Assembly (NCBI RefSeq): GCF_900491935.1
Contig: NZ_UEXK01000004.1
Span: 2,312,899-2,375,096 of the forward strand
Length of the DNA: 62,198 nt
DNA from: Klenkia terrae
GTDB taxonomy: Bacteria > Actinomycetota > Actinomycetes > Mycobacteriales > Geodermatophilaceae
Direction of reading: 5' to 3'
The position numbers were made by a program, and so were the translations under genes. Shown one piece after another: positions 16,366 to 24,768 of the stretch; the stretch's first letter is position 1, and every line of letters starts with the position of its first letter. A model generated the notes under the pieces. It saw nothing but the letters and a program-made list of their open reading frames with translations, was not told the DNA's origin and made no database searches.

Positions 16366-17240
16366 GCGGGTGCTCCCGAGGGTTCGACGGTGGGGTCCGG
16401 GGTGAGGTTCGCGCCCGGCTGCTGCAGGACGCGGGCGGCCAGCGCGTGGCCGGCCCGGCAGGCCGCGACCGGGTCGCGGTCGAGGGCGAAGGCGGGGAGG
16501 AAGCCGGCCGCGAAGGCGTCGCCGGCCCCGGTGGTGTCGCGGACGCCGGCCACCGGGTCGACCGGCACCCGGACGACGGCGCCGTCCGGGCCGGTGACCG
16601 TGGTGGGCGCCGCGCCGGCCTTGACCACCGTCGTCGCGACGCCGGGCACCGGGCCGAGCGCGGCCGACTCCTCGGTGTTGGCGATCAGCACGTCGGGGAC
16701 CAACCGGATGATCGCGGCGCGCAGCGCATCGGCGCCGAACCGGGTCACCAGGTCGACGGACGAGACGTCGATGCTGGTCAGCGCACCGGTGTCCCGGGCG
16801 GCGAGGAACAGCGTGCGCACCGCGGTGGCCGGGCCCGGGGTGGCCAGGGCGTAGGCGGGGGCGTGCACGACGGACGCACCGGCCACCCAGGACGGCGGCG
16901 GGTCGGCCAGCTCGGCGGCCGCGCCGCGGTCGGGGACCATCGTGCGCTCGCCGGAGGGGTCGACCAGGACGACGATGCTGCCGGTGCGGCCCGCCCGCTG
17001 GACCCGGACCTCGACCCCGGCCCGTTCCAGGTCGGTGGTGAGCGCGGCGCCCAGCGCGTCGGTGCCGACCCGGCCGACGAACCGGCTGGCCGCCCCGGTG
17101 GCCGCGGCGAAGACGGCGACGTTGGCCGCGCTGCCGCCGCGGGTGCGCACGACCCGGCCGGGGTTGTCGGTGCCGGTGCGGAGGGGTCCGTCGGTCCAGA
17201 CGACGACGTCCTCGACGACGTCGCCGATGCAGACCAGCAC
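16362..17240 (-). CDS. psuK: PfkB-family carbohydrate kinase, probable pseudouridine kinase
   Basis: The protein has 292 residues. The N-terminal PfkB region is DNPGRVVRTRGGSAANVAVFAAATGA and the C-terminal signature is DTTGAGDAFAAGFL, with the catalytic Asp. It starts at GTG 17240 behind AGGAGG. Direct coupling to psuG argues for phosphorylation of pseudouridine at the 5' position; by sequence alone another nucleoside or sugar kinase is possible. A perfect LacI-type operator lies 17 bp upstream of the start codon. Confidence 0.87.
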   Translation of the reverse strand: MLVCIGDVVEDVVVWTDGPLRTGTDNPGRVVRTRGGSAANVAVFAAATGAASRFVGRVGTDALGAALTTDLERAGVEVRVQRAGRTGSIVVLVDPSGERTMVPDRGAAAELADPPPSWVAGASVVHAPAYALATPGPATAVRTLFLAARDTGALTSIDVSSVDLVTRFGADALRAAIIRLVPDVLIANTEESAALGPVPGVATTVVKAGAAPTTVTGPDGAVVRVPVDPVAGVRDTTGAGDAFAAGFLPAFALDRDPVAACRAGHALAARVLQQPGANLTPDPTVEPSGAPA

Positions 17241-17256
17241 GGTTCCTCCTGGGACG

Positions 17257-17270
17257 GTTAAGCGCTTAAC
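17257..17270. promoter_or_regulatory. LacI-family operator
   Basis: GTTAAGCGCTTAAC is a perfect 14-bp palindrome with the central CG typical of LacI/GalR sites. It lies between the lacI-type gene stop (17272) and the psuK start codon (17240), so repressor bound here would block psuK-psuG-phosphoribosyltransferase transcription. Confidence 0.87.
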
Positions 17271-17271
17271 G

Positions 17272-18318
17272 TCACCGTATCAGGTCGGTCGCCGGTCCGG
17301 TGCTGCCGCGGACCACCAGGTGCGCCGGCAGCACGACCGGCTCCCCGGGGGGAGCTGCCGGGTCCTCGATGACCTGGGCGAGCAGCACGGCGCCGCGGTG
17401 GCCGAGCTCGCGGGCGGGCAGCGCGACCGTGGTCAGCGGGGGCGCTGACACCTCCGCGAAGGGGATGTCGTCGAACCCGGCCACCGACAGCTGCCCCGGC
17501 ACCGCGACCCCGGCCCCGTGCAGCCCGGCCAGCACGCCGAGGGCTTGCACGTCGGTGGCGGCCACGACCGCGGTGGCGCCGGACCGCCGCCAGCCCTCCG
17601 CCCGCTGCGCCGCGTGGTCCCGGGCGGCGGCCAGGTCGATGTCGCACCGGTCGTCGGTGACCACCGCGCCGGGGACCAGCCGGGCGAACTCGTCGGCGAA
17701 GGCGGCCCGGCGCTCGGCGAAGGTGGACCAGGGCCGGTTGCTGTCCAGGTGCACCACGTGCCGGTGGCCCAGGTCGGCGAGGTGCCGGGCCAGCTCGCGG
17801 GCGCCGACCGCGACGTCGAGGGACACCTGGTGGCCGCCGGCGGCGGGGTCGTCCAGGTGCACCACCGGCAGGTCGGGCCGCCCGGCCGGGAGGGTGCCCG
17901 GGTAGTTGATGAGCACGCCGTCCACCGTGGCCGCGCCGACCGGCTCGACGTCGGGTTCGTCGAGGCCCGCGGCCAGCAGCAGGAGCAGGTGCCCGGTGCC
18001 GTCGGTGGCCTCGGCGATGCCGGTGGCCGCACCCGCGGCGACCTGGGCGGTGAACGGGTTGGTCATGTCGTGGGCGAGCAGGGCGACCTGCCGGCGGCGG
18101 CCGGTGGCCAGGGCGCGCGCGGAGGCGTCGGTGACGTAGCCCAGGGCGGCGATCGCGTCGAGGACCCGCAGGCGGGTGGCGGGGGAGACCCGGCCCTCGG
18201 CCTTGCCGTTGACCACGAAGGACACGGTGGCCACGGAGACGCCGGCCCGGGCGGCCACGTCCACGGCGCGGGGACGCCGGACGGGTCCGGGTCGGCCGAT
18301 CCCCCCTGCGTCCCGCAC
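17272..18318 (-). CDS. LacI-family transcriptional regulator
   Basis: This encodes about 348 residues from GTG 18318. The DNA-binding head is VDVAARAGVSVATVSFVVNGK with the hinge RLRVLDAIAALGYV. The periplasmic-binding-like effector domain follows (LLAHDMTNPFTAQVAAG, VSVAGFDDIPFAEVSAPPLTTV). The gene lies immediately before psuK and the operator, so it is the likely repressor of pseudouridine salvage, with pseudouridine or its phosphate as probable inducer (inference). The exact start is uncertain because upstream codons remain open; 18318 places the helix-turn-helix at the usual distance from the N-terminus. Confidence 0.9.
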   Translation of the reverse strand: MRDAGGIGRPGPVRRPRAVDVAARAGVSVATVSFVVNGKAEGRVSPATRLRVLDAIAALGYVTDASARALATGRRRQVALLAHDMTNPFTAQVAAGAATGIAEATDGTGHLLLLLAAGLDEPDVEPVGAATVDGVLINYPGTLPAGRPDLPVVHLDDPAAGGHQVSLDVAVGARELARHLADLGHRHVVHLDSNRPWSTFAERRAAFADEFARLVPGAVVTDDRCDIDLAAARDHAAQRAEGWRRSGATAVVAATDVQALGVLAGLHGAGVAVPGQLSVAGFDDIPFAEVSAPPLTTVALPARELGHRGAVLLAQVIEDPAAPPGEPVVLPAHLVVRGSTGPATDLIR

Positions 18319-18383
18319 GGGTGAACCGTAACCGTGCGCACCGCCCCCCGAGCACCGCGTGCGCCCCAGCGTCCCCGGGCGTG

Positions 18384-18463
18384 GATCAGCTGGGTTCACC
18401 GGTGGCCGTCCTGGCTCACCGGCGCCGGTGAGCCAGGACGGCTCCAGCTGAACCCAGCTGATC
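18384..18463. repeat. 80-bp imperfect palindrome
   Basis: The 15-base outer arms are identical, the 19-base inner arms are identical and only a seven-base stretch between them is mismatched. It lies between the LacI gene start and the uricase stop. It differs from the neighbouring family-A palindrome (18479-18572), so two unrelated large hairpins stand side by side. Confidence 0.75.
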
Positions 18464-18478
18464 GAAGCCGTGGGGGCC

Positions 18479-18572
18479 CAGCGTCGATCAGGGGGGTGCG
18501 CCGAACTCCGTCCTCCTGCGCCAGATCTGGCGCAGGAGGACGGACGATGCGGCACCCCCCTGATCAACGCTG
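18479..18572. repeat. Palindromic repeat, family A (complete copy)
   Basis: The central 18507-18544 is a perfect 38-bp palindrome, and outer arms of 21 bases (18479-18499 and 18552-18572) pair with one mismatch. A truncated relative occurs at 12837-12915. It lies 13 bp beyond the uricase stop, a suitable place for a terminator. No open reading frame or transposase accompanies it. Confidence 0.83.
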
Positions 18573-18585
18573 CGGGGGAGGGCGG

Positions 18586-19476
18586 TCAGACGAAGCCGGG
18601 GGTGCCTTCCCAGGCGACCTCGGCGGCGGGGACGTCGTCGCGCAGGACGGTGCCCTCGATCAGGCCGTACGGGCGGTCGTCGGCGTGGTAGACGACGTCC
18701 GGGTTGTCCAGGCCGAACGCGGACAGGTCCTGCAGGAAGTGGTGCTTGTTGGGCATCGACATCCGCACCTCGGCGACGTCGGGGTGCCGCTCCAGCACCG
18801 CGGTGGCCATCGCGTACTGGCTCTGCTGCAGGGCCAGGGAGTGCAGGGAGGCGAACGTCTCCAGCATCGTCGTCCGGACGCTGTCGTAGACCGCGGCGAA
18901 GTCCAGGTCGGTGCGGGTGTAGCGCCAGCGGGCGGTCACCGCGGTGGCCAGGATCCGCTCCCGGGTCTCGGGCAGCGTCGTGTACGCGTCCCGTGGGAAG
19001 CCCCAGAACTCCGAGCCGGTGGTCTTCAGCACGACCAGGTCCGACAGCCCGGCGACGACGTGCAGGTCGTCGCCGTCGGCGGTGACGACGGCGGTGCGCA
19101 CCTCGCCCCCGGCCCGGCGGAACGCGTGGTCGTGCGGCTGCCCGCCGACGGCGATCCGGTCCCAGCCGAAGGACTCGATGCCGATCCGCGCGCCGGTGAT
19201 CCAGTCGTAGCTGCCGGCGAAGTGCCGGGCCAGCCGCAGCCCGAACTCCTCGGGCGTGCTGATCCCGTCGCGGGCGAAGGCGAAGACGGTGTTCTTCTGC
19301 GAGTCGGTGGCCAGGATGTGGCTGTTGTCGCCGTCGGTGAACGCCCCGGCGAAATCCCCGCGCAGCGCCGAGCTGACGTTGAGGTCCACGAGGGTGTGCC
19401 GGGGGGTGGAGCGGTCGACCGCGACCACCCGCACCTCGGCCTTCCCGTACTGGTTGGGTCCGAGCACGATCGCCAT
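18586..19476 (-). CDS. Urate oxidase (uricase)
   Basis: This 296-residue cofactor-free enzyme oxidises urate to 5-hydroxyisourate. The motifs TDSQKNTVFAFARDG (catalytic Thr/Lys area), TGSEFWGFPRDAYTTLPET and SMPNKHHFLQDLSAFGLDNP match the T-fold uricase family. The start ATG 19476 is chosen because MAIVLGPNQYGKAEVRVV is the usual N-terminus; GGAGAAGG lies upstream. It is the last gene of an operon after OHCU decarboxylase, HIU hydrolase and DUF1348, whose enzymes complete conversion to allantoin. Confidence 0.95.
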   Translation of the reverse strand: MAIVLGPNQYGKAEVRVVAVDRSTPRHTLVDLNVSSALRGDFAGAFTDGDNSHILATDSQKNTVFAFARDGISTPEEFGLRLARHFAGSYDWITGARIGIESFGWDRIAVGGQPHDHAFRRAGGEVRTAVVTADGDDLHVVAGLSDLVVLKTTGSEFWGFPRDAYTTLPETRERILATAVTARWRYTRTDLDFAAVYDSVRTTMLETFASLHSLALQQSQYAMATAVLERHPDVAEVRMSMPNKHHFLQDLSAFGLDNPDVVYHADDRPYGLIEGTVLRDDVPAAEVAWEGTPGFV

Positions 19477-19508
19477 GGGCGCACCTTCTCCGATCGGTGT
19501 GTCAGCGG

Positions 19509-19524
19509 TGTTGCACGTGGAACG
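19509..19524. other. parS-like site 1
   Basis: TGTTGCACGTGGAACG matches the ParB-site consensus TGTTNCACGTGNAACA at every specified position except the last. It lies in the 52-bp gap between the DUF1348 stop and the uricase start. Two further similar sites occur in the window. Confidence 0.7.
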
Positions 19525-19528
19525 TCGG

Positions 19529-19990
<462 letters not shown>

Positions 19991-19998
19991 GGTGGTCC

Positions 19999-20316
19999 TC
20001 AGCTCCCTCGGTAGGTGCTGAACGCGAAGGGCGACAGCAGCAGGGGCACGTGGTGGTGCGCCGTCCCGTCGACGACGGAGAACTCCAGGGTCACCGACGG
20101 GTAGAAGGTCTCCCGGCCCTGCTCGGCGAACCAGGCGCCGGTGCCGAAGACCACCCGGTGGGTGCCGGTGCCGGTGTCCCGGTCGGCCAGCCGGAACCGG
20201 CCGTCGGCGTCGGTGACGCCCTCGGCGAGCAGCTCGTCCCCGACCAGCAGCTGCACCACCATCCCGGCCGCGGGCCGACCCAGCACCGCGTCCAGCACGT
20301 GCGTCGAGACGCTCAC
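19999..20316 (-). CDS. uraH: 5-Hydroxyisourate hydrolase
   Basis: The 105-residue transthyretin-like enzyme opens the ring of 5-hydroxyisourate to give OHCU. It has the N-terminal [15 protein letters not shown] with the catalytic His, the Arg region after FRL, and the diagnostic C-terminal tetrapeptide YRGS. The start GTG 20316 overlaps the decarboxylase stop (GTGA), so translation is coupled. Confidence 0.95.
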   Translation of the reverse strand: MSVSTHVLDAVLGRPAAGMVVQLLVGDELLAEGVTDADGRFRLADRDTGTGTHRVVFGTGAWFAEQGRETFYPSVTLEFSVVDGTAHHHVPLLLSPFAFSTYRGS

Positions 20317-20807
20317 GAGACGAGCCCCCGGACCCGCAGCTCGGTGATCTGGGCGAGCTGCTCGAGCACCTCGGGCCGCTCCTGCTCCGGCGGGTGCGCC
20401 AGCCGGCGGCGCAGCTCGGCGAGCATCTCCTCCGGCGTCCGGCCCGCGGCCCGGATGAGGAAGACGTGGTCGAAGCGGTCCTCGTAGTCCCGGTTGCCCT
20501 GCAGCAACGCGTCCCGGACGTCGTCGGCGGCCGAGGACATCGAGGACTGCTCGCGCCGGGACGATGCGGCCTCCGCCGAGTCCCCGGACACCCGGTCGCC
20601 GATCCGCGGGTGCGCGGCCAACGCCTGGGCCACCTCGTCCCACGGGAGTGCCCGGGACACCTCGCCCGCCCGCGCCACCAGGGCGTCCACCGACGGGTAG
20701 GGCCGGCCGGCGGCGACGGTGGGGGCGAAGGACCGGGCGGCGTTGCACGCGCGCAACGCCTCGGTCACCTCGTCGAGGCTCGCTGCGGAGAAGCTGGACA
20801 GGTCCAC
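20313..20807 (-). CDS. uraD: OHCU decarboxylase
   Basis: The 164-residue enzyme decarboxylates 2-oxo-4-hydroxy-4-carboxy-5-ureidoimidazoline to S-allantoin. The catalytic histidine motif [10 protein letters not shown] is present, with the downstream [21 protein letters not shown] and the closing [11 protein letters not shown] typical of the family. GTG 20807 gives the usual length. It is the first gene of the urate operon and only 45 bp from the divergent malate synthase start, so both must share a promoter region. Confidence 0.94.
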   Translation of the reverse strand: MDLSSFSAASLDEVTEALRACNAARSFAPTVAAGRPYPSVDALVARAGEVSRALPWDEVAQALAAHPRIGDRVSGDSAEAASSRREQSSMSSAADDVRDALLQGNRDYEDRFDHVFLIRAAGRTPEEMLAELRRRLAHPPEQERPEVLEQLAQITELRVRGLVS

Positions 20808-20852
20808 GGCTGCGAGGATGCCAGCACCAGAACCCCGATCGAAGGAGTGCGC

Positions 20853-22424
20853 GTGGTCGACGTCCAGGTGATCGGTCCCGAGGTCGAGCGGTCGGCGGAG
20901 GTGCTCACCCCGGAGGCCCTGCAGTTCGTCGGGCAGCTGCAGCACCTGTTCGGCGCCAGCCGCGACGAGCTGCTGGCCACCCGCGCGCTGCGCCGGCAGG
21001 CCATCGCCGACGGCGAGCCGCTGGACTTCCGGGTGGAGACCGCCGACGTCCGCGAGGGTGAATGGTCCGTCCCGCCGCCCCCGCCGGGCCTGGTGCGCCG
21101 CCGGGTGGAGATCACCGGACCGACCGAGCCGAAGATGGCGATCAACGCGCTCAACTGCGGCGCCGACGTCTGGCTGGCCGACCTCGAGGACGCCAACACC
21201 CCGCACTGGCACAACGTGGTCACCGGCCAGCTCGTGCTGCGCGACGCCGTCCGTGGGTCGCTGTCGTTCACCAGCCCCGAGGGCAAGCAGTACGCCGTCC
21301 GCCCCGACGCCGTCCTGCCCACGATCGTGCCCCGCCCGCGCGGCTGGCACCTGGACGAGCGGCACGTGCTGGTGGACGGCGACCCGGTGGTCGGCGCGTT
21401 CGTCGACGCCGGCCTGTACCTGTTCCACAACGCCGTGGAGCAGCTCGAGCGCGGCAGCGGGCCCTACTTCTACCTGCCGAAGATGGAGTCCCACCTCGAG
21501 GCGCGGCTGTGGGCCGACGTCTTCGTGCACTGCGAGCGCGAGCTCGGCATCCCGCGCGGCTCGATCCGGGCCACGATGCTGATCGAGACCATCCCGGCCG
21601 CCTTCGAGATGGAGGAGATGCTCTACGAGCTGCGCGAGCACGCCACCGGGCTCAACGCCGGCCGCTGGGACTACCTCTTCAGCGTGGTCAAGGTCTTCCG
21701 GGACGCCGGCCCGGACTTCGTGCTGCCCGACCGCTCGGCGGTGACGATGACCGCGCCGATGATGCGGGCCTACACCGAGCAGCTCGTGGCCACCTGCCAC
21801 CGCCGCGGCGCGATGGCCATCGGCGGCATGGCCGCGGCCATCCCCAGCCGCCGGGACGCCGAGGCCAACGAGCGCGCCCTGGCCAAGGTCCGGGAGGACA
21901 AGACCCGGGAGGCCGGCGACGGCTTCGACGGGTCCTGGGTCGCCCACCCCGACCTCGTCGGGATCTGCCGCGAGGTGTTCGAGGGCGTGCTCGGCGACGC
22001 CGACAACCAGCTCACCCGGCAGCGGGACGACGTCCACGTCACCCGGGAGCAGCTGCTCGACGTCGCCGGGGTCCCCGGTGAGCGCACCGAGGCGGGGCTG
22101 CGGGCCAACGTCGAGGTCGGCATCCGCTACCTGGCCGCGTGGCTGGCCGGCAACGGCGCGGTCGGCATCCACGGCCTGATGGAGGACGCCGCCACCGCCG
22201 AGATCTCCCGCTCCCAGGTCTGGCAGTGGCTGCGCACCGGCGTCGTGCTGGACACCGGCGAGACCGTCACCGCCGAGCTGGTGCACCGGGTGATCGAGGA
22301 GGAGGTCGCCGGGATCGGCGACCTGGACCGGGTGGACGACGCCCGCCGGCTGTTCGAGCAGGTGGCGCTGGCCGACGAGTTCCCCGACTTCCTGACCCTC
22401 CCCGCCTACACCCTCATCGACTAG
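20853..22424 (+). CDS. aceB: Malate synthase A
   Basis: The 523-residue enzyme condenses glyoxylate with acetyl-CoA to malate. The motifs GADVWLADLEDANTPHWHNVVTGQ, the catalytic-base region AAAIPSRRDAEANERAL and GIRYLAAWLAGNGAVGIHGLMEDAATAEISRSQVWQW are those of the AceB form. GTG 20853 is preferred over GTG 20847 because AAGGAG ends 5 bases before it. It is head to head with the urate operon, consistent with use of glyoxylate released from allantoin. No isocitrate lyase is present in the window. Confidence 0.95.
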   Translation: MVDVQVIGPEVERSAEVLTPEALQFVGQLQHLFGASRDELLATRALRRQAIADGEPLDFRVETADVREGEWSVPPPPPGLVRRRVEITGPTEPKMAINALNCGADVWLADLEDANTPHWHNVVTGQLVLRDAVRGSLSFTSPEGKQYAVRPDAVLPTIVPRPRGWHLDERHVLVDGDPVVGAFVDAGLYLFHNAVEQLERGSGPYFYLPKMESHLEARLWADVFVHCERELGIPRGSIRATMLIETIPAAFEMEEMLYELREHATGLNAGRWDYLFSVVKVFRDAGPDFVLPDRSAVTMTAPMMRAYTEQLVATCHRRGAMAIGGMAAAIPSRRDAEANERALAKVREDKTREAGDGFDGSWVAHPDLVGICREVFEGVLGDADNQLTRQRDDVHVTREQLLDVAGVPGERTEAGLRANVEVGIRYLAAWLAGNGAVGIHGLMEDAATAEISRSQVWQWLRTGVVLDTGETVTAELVHRVIEEEVAGIGDLDRVDDARRLFEQVALADEFPDFLTLPAYTLID

Positions 22425-23644
22425 TGCTCGGTCCGGAGCACTACGCCGAGCTGGACCGGCGCCTGGGGCCGGTGGACGACGCCCGGGCGGCGGCCTACCC
22501 GGGGGAGCGGTCCACCCGCCAGCCGGTGCACACCTGCTACGTGCCGGCCGACGCCGTCGTCCCCGGGCTGGTCGCGTCCTGGGGCGAGCGGGCGCTGGCC
22601 GCCCTCGACGAGCACGGCCTGCCCGACCTGGGGCTCGACCCCGCCCTCGTCGAGCAGGTGCTGCCCCGGGTGCGGGCGAAGCTGGCCCGGGAGCCCGTGG
22701 AGGACCTGCGGGTCGACAGCGAGGACGGCTACCGCGGCCCGCCCGACCGCGAGGACGACGACGTGCGGACGGCGGCGCGGGTGCTGGCCGCCGAGCCGGT
22801 GCTGCCGCCCTTCTGGGGCACCCGGGCCAAGTCGCTGGAGGGCCCGACCCGGCACCGCGGCGTCCGCTCGCTGGACCTCTTCCTGGCCGGCCTGGCCGGT
22901 CGGGGCCGCGCGGTCGTCACCTTGCCCAAGGTCACCGCGGTGGAGCAGGTCGCGGCGTTCCTGCCGGTCCTCGACGCGCTGGAGCAGGCGCACGGGCTCG
23001 GCCTGGACCTGGAGCTGCAGGTGGAGACGCCGCAGGCGGTGCTCGGCGCCGACGGCGCGGCGACCCTGGCCGCGATGCTGCACGCCGGGGGTGGCCGGGT
23101 GACCGGGCTGCACTACGGCACCTACGACTACTCGGCGTCCCTGGGCATCGCCGCGGCGCACCAGGCCAGCGACCACCCGGCCGCCGACCACGCCAAGGCC
23201 ACCATGCAGGTGGCGGTCGCCGGCACCGGGGCCCGGGCGGTCGACGGCTCCACGAACGTGCTGCCGGTGGGCTCCCGCGAGCAGGTCCACGCGGGCTGGC
23301 AGCTGCACGCCGGGCTGGTCCGCCGCGCCCTGGAGCGCGGTTTCTACCAGGGCTGGGACCTGCACCCGGCCCAGCTGGTCACCCGGTACACGGCCACCTA
23401 CGCCTTCTTCCGGGCCGCGCTGCCCGCCGCCGGGTCCCGCCTGGCGGCCTACGTCTCCCGGGTGGACGGCGGCGTGCTCGACGAGCCGGCGACCGCCCGG
23501 GCGCTGGCGTCGGTGGTGCTGCGCGGGGTCGACTGCGGCGCGCTGGACGGCGCCGAGGCCGCCGCGGCCACCGGGCTCGGCCGGGCCGAGCTCGACGCGC
23601 TGGCCGGTCGGGCGCGACACGCCGGGGGCGCCGGCACCGGCTGA
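22424..23644 (+). CDS. HpcH/HpaI aldolase/citrate lyase-like protein (DUF6986 type)
   Basis: This 406-residue TIM-barrel-type protein has VEDLRVDSEDGYR (acidic metal-site region), VTLPKVTAVEQVAAFLPVLD, ELQVETPQAVLG (metal-binding Glu) and GLHYGTYDYSASLGI. It resembles CoA-lyase/pyruvate aldolase enzymes but is longer. Its GTG start overlaps the aceB stop by one base, so it is coupled to malate synthase. The pairing suggests cleavage or formation of a malate- or glyoxylate-related C-C bond, though no reaction is established. The C-terminal 80 residues are an additional helical region. Confidence 0.8.
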   Translation: MLGPEHYAELDRRLGPVDDARAAAYPGERSTRQPVHTCYVPADAVVPGLVASWGERALAALDEHGLPDLGLDPALVEQVLPRVRAKLAREPVEDLRVDSEDGYRGPPDREDDDVRTAARVLAAEPVLPPFWGTRAKSLEGPTRHRGVRSLDLFLAGLAGRGRAVVTLPKVTAVEQVAAFLPVLDALEQAHGLGLDLELQVETPQAVLGADGAATLAAMLHAGGGRVTGLHYGTYDYSASLGIAAAHQASDHPAADHAKATMQVAVAGTGARAVDGSTNVLPVGSREQVHAGWQLHAGLVRRALERGFYQGWDLHPAQLVTRYTATYAFFRAALPAAGSRLAAYVSRVDGGVLDEPATARALASVVLRGVDCGALDGAEAAAATGLGRAELDALAGRARHAGGAGTG

Positions 23645-23762
23645 GGACGCGCTGGCCGGCACGGGGGTGCCCCCCGTCACGCACCCCTTGGTGCGTTGTG
23701 CACGGCGGATGCTCCATGATGTCGGGGTCCGGTCACAGGGGCCGGTCTGGGTAGGGGGTGAC

Positions 23763-24737
23763 GTGCTCGGTCACACCGCGGTGCGCACCCACCGCATCGC
23801 CGTCGTCGAGACCGACGACGAACTCCTCGCCGTCGTGCTGCCCTACCTGCGGGAGGGCATCGCCGAGGGCGACCTCACCGTGGCCCTGCTGGCCCCGCGG
23901 ACCGCTGCCCTGGTGCGCGACGCGGTGCCCGGTGTCGAGGTCTACGAGCACGGGCCCTCGACGCCGCGCGAGCCGGACTCCATCGAGGCGCAGTCCCGGT
24001 TCCTGGCGACGGCGGTCGGGCAGGGGCGCCGGCTGCGGATGCTGGGCCAGGTCCGCGAGCGGTCCCGGCGGGTCTGGGACGAGCGGGTCCGCGGCGAGCT
24101 CGCCCACGAGCACGTGTTCACCGACTGCGGCATGGCCTCGCTGTGCGTCTACGACCGGCGGACCACCCCGCCGGAGGTGCTCGCGCAGGCCCTGCTGGTG
24201 CACGCCGAGCAGCTCGTCGGCGGCGAGGTGCGCCCGGTCCCCGGCCACCGCTCCCCGGCCGAGCTGGCCGCGGAGCTCCCCGTCCCCGAGGAGCCGGTGC
24301 AGCGGACGGTCCCGGTGCTGGTCGTCGACCCCGCGACCTCCCTCCCCGCGCTGCGGCACCGGCTGCGCGACGCGCTGGTCGGCCGGCTGGGCAGCGCGGC
24401 GGCCGACGACGACGCCCACCTGGCGGCGAGCGAGATCGCGGCCAACGCCTTCCGGCACGGCGGCGGGCAGGTGTCGGCCCGGGTGTGGGCCGATGCGGAC
24501 CGGGTGGTGGTGACGATCTCCGACGGCGGGCACACCTTCGACGGGCGGTTGGCCGGGTACCGACCGGCCCACGGCGAGGACCTGTCCCGGGGCGGGATGG
24601 GCATGTGGCTGGCCCGCAAGCTGTGCGACCACGTCGACACCGAGCAGACCGCTGCCGGGTTCACGGTCCGGCTGACGACCGCCGTCTCGCCGGTGCGCGC
24701 CGAGGCCGGTTCGTGCGCGCACCGCTCGGTGGCTTGA
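23763..24737 (+). CDS. MEDS-domain sensor with RsbW-type ATPase domain
   Basis: The protein has about 324 residues. Residues 1-160 are a MEDS (DcmR-like sensory) domain (HRIAVVETDDELLAVVLPYLREGIAEGD, then FTDCGMASLCVYD). Residues 200-315 are a GHKL ATPase of the anti-sigma kinase type, with N box EIAANAFRHGGG, G1 ISDGGHTFDG and G2 GGMGMWLARKLCD. Such proteins typically control sigma factors of the SigB/SigF group by phosphorylating anti-anti-sigma factors; no partner is adjacent. The start GTG 23763 follows a GGGGG tract; ATG 23709 is an alternative. The ligand is unknown. Confidence 0.83.
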   Translation: MLGHTAVRTHRIAVVETDDELLAVVLPYLREGIAEGDLTVALLAPRTAALVRDAVPGVEVYEHGPSTPREPDSIEAQSRFLATAVGQGRRLRMLGQVRERSRRVWDERVRGELAHEHVFTDCGMASLCVYDRRTTPPEVLAQALLVHAEQLVGGEVRPVPGHRSPAELAAELPVPEEPVQRTVPVLVVDPATSLPALRHRLRDALVGRLGSAAADDDAHLAASEIAANAFRHGGGQVSARVWADADRVVVTISDGGHTFDGRLAGYRPAHGEDLSRGGMGMWLARKLCDHVDTEQTAAGFTVRLTTAVSPVRAEAGSCAHRSVA

Positions 24738-24745
24738 CTCCGCGG

Positions 24746-24763
24746 TAGCTCACCGCTGAGGTA
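24746..24763. promoter_or_regulatory. Probable MarR operator 1
   Basis: Read on the minus strand, the site is TACCTCAGCGGTGAGCTA, an imperfect palindrome (CTCA...TGAG). It sits 5 bp before the start of the NmrA-MarR operon, downstream of a possible -35 TTGACT (24735-24740). A 15-of-18 match occurs at 27731-27748. Confidence 0.65.
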
Positions 24764-24768
24764 GTGCC

